Shown in pieces: positions 23,701 through 28,256 of a stretch of DNA of 28,256 nucleotides. The notes beneath the pieces were generated by a model. The model was not told the DNA's origin. It saw only the letters and a list, made by a program, of their open reading frames with translations, and did no database searches. How positions within the stretch are numbered: the stretch's first letter is position 1; each line of letters begins with the position of its first letter. Origin of the DNA: Dipetalonema caudispina (lineage: Eukaryota > Nematoda > Chromadorea > Rhabditida > Onchocercidae); assembly GCA_013365325.1 (NCBI GenBank), contig JABVXV010000543.1:1-28256 (forward strand), read 5' to 3'. The position numbers and the translations under genes were made by a program.

Positions 23701-24569
23701 GATACACAAAAACACCAAAGCGTAATACTATCTATTAATTAAATTTAGATTTCTTAATACTGTATTTTTTATGATACTGTCCGAGACATATCCGACCAAT
23801 AGATTATTTTCGAACATTTTTGTTAAATTCTTTCGGAAACTTCTTCCATCCAAGCAGTTGTTGCCCATTTAAATTCATATGGGAAACTTTTATGAACCTA
23901 TGATAATAATGCAGTGATACCTAAGTTTGCTTCTCTTTTTGTTGCATTTTAATATTTCTAATTATCTATAAAATACGCAATTTCCAGGATGATGGACACA
24001 TGCGGGTAATTCAAAAAATTGGAGATGTATTGCGGGAAAGTTTTCAAGGTTTACTTTTCCAGCTGAAAGTTGCTCAATACGGGAAACATGATCAAAATTT
24101 GTTGAACCGCTTGAAAATACTTGATCGCATTCATAAACATGTTAAGGTTTGCACTTTTTCCTTTCTCTCTCTCTCTCTCTCCCTCCTTTCATGTCTCTCT
24201 TTTTGCATGTTTGGATTCTATATCGTTTTAAAATCAAACTAATTTTCTCAAATTCATTAAATTATTCAATAAATTAAATCAATTCTCTCTGCTTTATTTT
24301 ATGTTATCTGAAAAATGGATATCAAAGCTTCTCAATTTTATTAAAAATTCTCTCAGTGATTTAGTTCATTCTATTTATTCGTTGCAAAATTATTTCAAAT
24401 TAAGGATATTCGTGAAAAAACTGATGATATCACCGAAGAAAAACGAATTGCAAACGAATGGCGATTTGCAGCTATGGTCGTTGATCGGATCGGTCTAATC
24501 CTATTTTCGGCAGTGATTGCTATCACTTCCTTAACTATCGCCCTTCGAGCACCTTATCTCGTCGCTTAA
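20723..24569 (+). CDS. DEG-3-type nicotinic acetylcholine receptor alpha subunit, ten exons, complete
   Basis: A Cys-loop ligand-gated cation channel subunit in the plasma membrane of nerve or muscle. Exons: 20723-20890, 21091-21245, 21471-21621, 21893-21989, 22203-22296, 22735-22922, 23151-23263, 23511-23651, 23988-24146, 24405-24569; phases agree, giving 476 aa. A signal peptide ([14 protein letters not shown]) precedes the ligand-binding domain. Landmarks are loop D Trp68, loop A WQPD (99-102), the Cys-loop Cys141-x13-Cys155, loop B Trp162, and loop [11 protein letters not shown] with vicinal Cys203-Cys204, which marks an alpha (principal) subunit. M1 is about 223-243, M2 about 253-272 ([18 protein letters not shown]), M3 about 285-305 and M4 about 446-468. 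Glu251 at the inner mouth of M2 predicts cation selectivity. The 9' Leu is Leu261. M2 and the M2-M3 linker (TSEAVPLLG) resemble the DEG-3/ACR-20/ACR-23 group; the exact orthologue cannot be fixed. Start: first ATG after an in-frame stop. Weak splice sites: acceptor AAAAAAAAG (exon 8), donor GTTCGT (exon 8), acceptor AAATTAAG (exon 10). Confidence 0.95.
22297..22734 (+). other. Receptor intron 5
   Basis: This 438-base intron lies between loop C and M1, with a GTATGT donor and a CTATTTTCAG acceptor. The open frame at 22585-22821 straddles the acceptor and is a frame-shifted shadow of the M1-M2 exon. Nothing else is seen. Confidence 0.85.
23652..23987 (+). other. Receptor intron 8
   Basis: This 336-base intron sits in the M3-M4 loop, with a weak GTTCGT donor and a good TTTCCAG acceptor. 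No other feature is seen. Confidence 0.75.
24163..24183 (+). repeat. (CT)n tract in receptor intron 9
   Basis: About ten CT dinucleotides follow the exon 9 donor at 24147. Such pyrimidine tracts can bind splicing regulators of the PTB type, but no evidence of regulation is visible here. Confidence 0.85.
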
Positions 24570-25005
24570 AGTAGATCCAATTTGAAAACTTTGATTTATC
24601 ATTATTTATACTATCAACAAGTCATTTGTATTATATTGAGGTAATTAGTTGGGAACCGTATCTGAGATACATAGCAGAATTATTTGATTTGACGGTAATT
24701 AATTGTAAGTGCGTCTAAGGTACGCAAAGTCAATTCTTAATTTGATTTTTAAATCATTAATGACCAAATACTTTGTACATTCCTTTATTTGTTAAGGATA
24801 AGTTATTGATATGTTGTGTGTTGTTGTTATAAACGGGTATAAAATAGAGTTGCCATAGCGGCAGGCTAAGAACTGATTGAACAAAAAAGAATTTGAAAAG
24901 TTCAATTGATGAAAAAAAGTAGGAGAAAAAATTCGGTAGAAACATTATTGTTGGAATCAGCGGAATTGCCGGCTTATTCAATAATCTCAAAGTCTTACTC
25001 GAACC

Positions 25006-25011
25006 AATAAA
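25006..25011 (+). terminator. Candidate poly(A) signal of the receptor gene
   Basis: This is the first AATAAA that I see downstream of the receptor stop, 437 bases away. It implies a rather long 3' UTR. A closer non-canonical signal is possible. Confidence 0.4.
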
Positions 25012-26461
25012 GCTTTCTGAATTCCTCATAATCATTACAATTTTATGGTTATTTTTGTTTAGGGCTTCGATGAAATTTGAAAAAAGTCAATAATCATTTG
25101 CTTGCAAAACTTCCCTTGAGAAATCATAGCAAATATCGGCTAAGAAAGGATAGAAGACTGATTGATTAAAAAGTTTCTTCTCTCTTACTTTCTATTAAAT
25201 AATTACCTAATTATACCAAATTTCTTGTTTGACCAATTATATTTTCATTTATTTGTATTATTTATGATCTTGCTATCAGTAGTTCTATTTGTATCACTTA
25301 AATATTAATGCATAATTAATTAGTTGTAGGATACTTATGTATTACATATATTATGAACACCTATGGATAGTTTTTTTCTTTTATTTTAGAGAAAATGTTT
25401 TTTATTATGCGTTCTTCATTATCTCAAAATTAAATCAAAGGAAAAATCACAAAAGTTAAATTTGAATTCTGTGAAATGTCAACTAGAGCTACTTTTACAC
25501 TCTGTTTAACTTTTTCTTAATTTTTGCTGGACTATCATGTTTGTTTTTAACACATATTTATAAAATTTTCTTCGAATGCAGAATCTTATAGTTAAAGAAA
25601 ATTAAGTCTTATCATGACATAGTTTGATTTGGTTTTCAGATTTGAGTAATAGAAATCAAACATACTAAATTATTTTCCATTTCATCATTTAAAGGGTAGT
25701 ATTGACTGTTCAAATTTGGATAACACTCAAGCGGAAATATTTCACCAAAGTGATATTGCATTTTAACACAAAATTTATCTATGAAATTAATTATTAGTAT
25801 TGAATAAAATTCAATTAAAAAATCATTATCCATTAGGATTAATGACGAACGTACGTGTTCAAATTATGACTGGTGGGGGAAAATTTAAGCAATGCAAAAT
25901 TTATGAAATAAAATTGTTCCACTTATAGAGGACTAAAATGTATAAGTTGAATTGATAGTGTAAGCAATGAAATATTTCTGTTCACAACAAAATAATGTTT
26001 GAATATATTCAACAAATTTATGTGGTTCCAATTTTTGTATATGTATTTAGTCATTTATTTAGTTCAGCAAAAAATTTATTTCAATGAAGTAGAAGTATGT
26101 AAATACTTCTGTGCATTCAATCAATTCAGTTTTTTTTGACACTAATTTATATAGCTCCAATTAATGTTTTGGCTTATTTAGAAATTATATTTGATAGTAA
26201 AAATACTCAATTTTAGATAGTGAGGCCAAGAAAATATTATTGGACTAATCAGTTTGCTTGTCAGATATGGAATTTAATTGTACATTTATTGACAAAATAT
26301 CTATGCATTTAGCGAAATGGTTTCCAATGATCATAGTATAATACGTACGCTTATATTTATTTTTGACGTGTGCGCAGAAGATTAATAGGCAACGTACGTG
26401 AGATAATTGTTAGAAACGAAATTTTTTTTTTTTTTTTTTATTTTTTGATGAATGTAAACTT

Positions 26462-26608
26462 ATGATTGGACGTGTAGGAACTGAAACTCAAACAATTATG
26501 AAGCCTTCGGACATTTGCAAGAAATATCAGAGGAATGAAAAAGGAATTCGGAAATTTTCCAAAATTTGTCGTCCATTAATTTTAATACTATCAATTTTTA
26601 TGGAATAA
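26462..26608 (+). other. Short ORF of 48 codons, doubtful
   Basis: An ATG-started frame encodes a basic, cysteine-containing peptide (motifs KPSDICKKYQ and SKICRP) with a hydrophobic end. The local base composition is richer in G+C than its surroundings. There is no splice, family or poly(A) support, and ORFs this long are frequent by chance, so I do not call it a gene. Confidence 0.15.
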
Positions 26609-27198
26609 TATGTGTTTTGAGGTAACTTTTATTCTAATCAACTAGTTAAGAATTTGAAAAATGTAGTTTCAAAGAAAAATGATCCAGGAATAAGAAATAA
26701 CTGTGATTGTTCTATCATCATCATCATCCATGCAACATTGTTATATATAAATATTTGTGTAAGTATTTATTCAGTGAATAGCAATTTAATAATAATGTAA
26801 AAAAAAATTTGCATGCCAAAAAATTAATTTAAAATTGACCCTTTCGGTAATTGATTCATGAGCTGAAATAAAAATATATTATGGTAGGATTGGAATGTAA
26901 TGTCACAAAAGCAGATCGAATATCTTTTTGGATAAATTTACCAACAGAATGGAACTGATAATATTTCGAGAAACTACAATATATCAGTTCATCATTATTT
27001 CTTCATAATATGATTATGCATGGAAATTAGAATTCAGTGTTAGAATCTGTTCCACTACGATCATTTGATAGCTACAGTATCGATATTCGCTGAACAGTAT
27101 CGAAATGTTCGAAACAATTAAACGAAAACAATTAGATTTAATAGTTGCGAAACATTAAAACAATTAATTCAATCAGTTATTGCAAATAATAAATAAAT

Positions 27199-27208
27199 TT
27201 TATTTATT
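27199..27208 (-). terminator. Poly(A) signals for the small minus-strand ORF
   Basis: Two overlapping AATAAA hexamers on the minus strand lie 56-65 bases past the stop at 27264, an ordinary nematode 3' UTR spacing. Confidence 0.45.
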
Positions 27209-27263
27209 CAAAAAGATTTACAAAAAATTTTTAAAAGCTTTCATTCAATGGAATGAAATGAAA

Positions 27264-27527
27264 TTATTGAATTTCAGTCATCCAATGGAAACTGAATGAA
27301 ATTTCTTCATAATGTTGTCTGAGGAAAATCGCTCCAAAGTATTCGCGAAACAGCAGCAAATGATTGTCGAGCCTCACCAAGCAGTCTGTTTTATATTTTT
27401 CAGAAAACAACACAGTTCTCATGATAATCTCAACGTCAAATAACATATTAAGGACTATTTTCAGAGGATTGATTGGTTTTTTACACATAGAAATCGAAAT
27501 TAATTTGTTCAGGAAGCGTTTCGTCAT
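27264..27527 (-). CDS. Possible 87-aa protein, unrecognised, perhaps second in an operon
   Basis: I do not recognise the product. The ATG at 27527 is the first after an in-frame stop, and the frame runs to TAA at 27266-27264. A TCTTTCTCAG acceptor (AG at 27576-27575) lies 47 bases upstream of the ATG, and poly(A) signals follow closely. The protein is moderately hydrophobic with scattered basic residues and has no signal peptide or clear membrane span (e.g. NPLKIVLNMLFDVEIIMR). Linking it to the upstream gene as a further exon fails, because every phase meets a stop. It could instead be a trans-spliced downstream gene. An ORF of this length is expected once or twice by chance in the window, so the call rests on its context. 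The opposite-strand ORF at 27364-27552 is taken as its shadow. Confidence 0.35.
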   Translation of the reverse strand: MTKRFLNKLISISMCKKPINPLKIVLNMLFDVEIIMRTVLFSEKYKTDCLVRLDNHLLLFREYFGAIFLRQHYEEISFSFHWMTEIQ

Positions 27528-27574
27528 TTCACTTCAATTATCACGCCAGTAATTGGAAAACTTCACATATTTAT

Positions 27575-27576
27575 CT
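27575..27576 (-). promoter_or_regulatory. Candidate trans-splice acceptor between two minus-strand genes
   Basis: TCTTTCTCAG on the minus strand lies 43 bases past an AATAAA (27624-27619) and 134 bases past the presumed stop of the upstream gene. This order of poly(A) signal, then acceptor, then ATG is what nematode operons show. Confidence 0.4.
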
Positions 27577-27618
27577 GAGAAAGACTGCAACATTCATAGC
27601 AATGTTAATTATCATTCA

Positions 27619-27624
27619 TTTATT
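27619..27624 (-). terminator. Candidate poly(A) signal of the right-edge gene
   Basis: AATAAA on the minus strand lies 86 bases past the TAG at 27712-27710. A competing AATAAA lies at 27967-27962, just past an alternative stop. Confidence 0.4.
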
Positions 27625-27709
27625 TCTATATTAATATTATTACTTTATAAATCAAAATGTTCGTTTGTTGCAACGAATATACGTACTCTATCTAATTGAT
27701 AATTCTAAC

Positions 27710-28256
27710 CTAAGCCCATTTTTTGGGCAAATCTACCCTAAAAGCATCCTAAAAAATCATCTTTGAATTTGTTTTCTGGTTATGCTTGACTTACGGCAGG
27801 ATAAAATATTTAGTATTTCGTAAGTGTTGAAATGTTTCTACCGGCCCTAAAATTTCCGACATCCAAAAAAAATTACAGAGAAATAGGCCAATGAAACTAC
27901 AGTTTCCGCATAATTGATCCAAATAATACCAAATTCTCCAAGTTTACTTTTTCATTGTGGGTTTATTTGATAATTTTAAAATAAAAGAGAAAACAAAGCA
28001 CTGATCTTTGCTAACAAATGTGATCCTCTCGTAGCCAATGAATGACTATGGTAGAAATCGGAAGTGCTTCCAATAATTACAGTCGATGGCGCTGAAATGA
28101 TATTACACTAATAAAGAAATGATAAGGAAAATTGGTGCAAAATTTATTCTAAAGTACATTGCTCTCTGGATGAAACTATAAAAAGTAAGCTCTACAGTTG
28201 TTTCGCATCTTCTTTCTTAATACTAACAGTAATGAGCCCAATTATCTTTGAAATAC
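27710..28256 (-). CDS. 3' part of an unrecognised gene, truncated by the window edge
   Basis: I cannot name this gene. The exon at the edge (28256-28228) reads YFKDNWAHY in phase 1 and ends at a GTTAGT donor. It joins the exon starting at 28091 after ATTTCAG to form Ser, followed by PSTVIIGSTSDFYHSHS and LATRGSHLLAKI. The join is in phase, and both sides look clearly protein-like. Beyond this there are two models. In the first, a weak GTGCTT donor after 28002 joins an exon at 27846-27795 (PVETFQHLRNTKYFIL, with a consensus GTAAGT donor) and a last exon at 27737-27710 ending in a Trp-Ala-stop. In the second, the middle exon reads through to TAA at 27978-27976, with AATAAA close behind. The well-formed acceptor and donor around 27846-27795 favour the first. 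A stronger GTTAGC donor at 28015 exists but gives the wrong phase. No domain is recognised, and the N-terminal part lies outside the window. Confidence 0.5.

Larger units (their letters stand above)
24570..27263. other. Intergenic stretch with 3' UTR of the receptor gene
   Basis: The receptor 3' UTR probably occupies the first part, ending near the AATAAA at 25006. A minus-strand ORF at 25035-24757 (92 aa, two hydrophobic spans) lies antisense to it and lacks splice or poly(A) support. A minus-strand segment at about 25833-25636 has acceptor- and donor-like ends but no recognisable protein. A plus-strand 48-codon ORF occurs at 26462-26608. Poly-T of about 20 bases sits near 26421-26440. I support no gene here. 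Confidence 0.5.

Noticed and set aside
24757..25035. 92-aa minus-strand ORF with two hydrophobic spans
   Set aside because: It starts at a true ATG, but it has no acceptor, no poly(A) signal downstream and no recognised family, and it lies antisense to the likely receptor 3' UTR. One ORF of this length is expected by chance in the window.
25636..25833. Minus-strand ORF with TTTCATAG acceptor-like and GTATGT donor-like ends
   Set aside because: No partner exon in matching phase was found on either side, and the translation is not recognisable.
27714..27728. GCCCA-TTTTT-TGGGC short hairpin, resembling a bacterial terminator stem
   Set aside because: The organism is a nematode, and the sequence falls inside the predicted last coding exon. 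A five-base stem is expected by chance.

Overview
This window looks like genomic DNA from a parasitic nematode, most probably a spirurid or filarial worm. The reasons are strong A+T richness (roughly three quarters by eye), many homopolymer A/T runs and microsatellites, small spliced exons with nematode acceptors (TTTCAG, TTTTAG), and an acetylcholine receptor subunit of the nematode-only DEG-3 type. The species cannot be fixed from the sequence. Every gene model was assembled by hand from splice signals, reading phase and known protein families; no transcript data were available.

Layout. Positions 1-2503 are non-coding, starting inside an (AAT)n microsatellite. A small two-exon minus-strand gene for a single-pass membrane protein (109 aa) lies at 2504-4258. 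A gene-poor stretch of about 10 kb (4259-14563) follows, with a (CA)n tract, a hairpin-forming inverted repeat, a 45-bp minisatellite and an 88-bp tandem duplication. A possible small membrane-protein ORF sits on the plus strand at 14585-14863. The minus strand at 15435-18946 carries a complete eight-exon choline/ethanolamine kinase (408 aa), with a likely further 5' exon at 19227-19308. A divergent intergenic region with (CAT)n and (GT)n tracts separates it from a complete ten-exon Cys-loop receptor alpha subunit (476 aa) on the plus strand at 20723-24569. The right end holds a small minus-strand ORF (27264-27527) and, upstream of it, the 3' part of an unrecognised minus-strand gene entering from the right edge. 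Their spacing, poly(A) signal and acceptor suggest a nematode operon.

How they fit together. The two well-supported genes are head to head. One phosphorylates choline or ethanolamine for phospholipid synthesis. The other belongs to a receptor group whose C. elegans members include choline-gated (DEG-3/DES-2) and betaine-gated (ACR-23) channels. The shared chemistry is suggestive, but the sequence gives no direct evidence of co-regulation.
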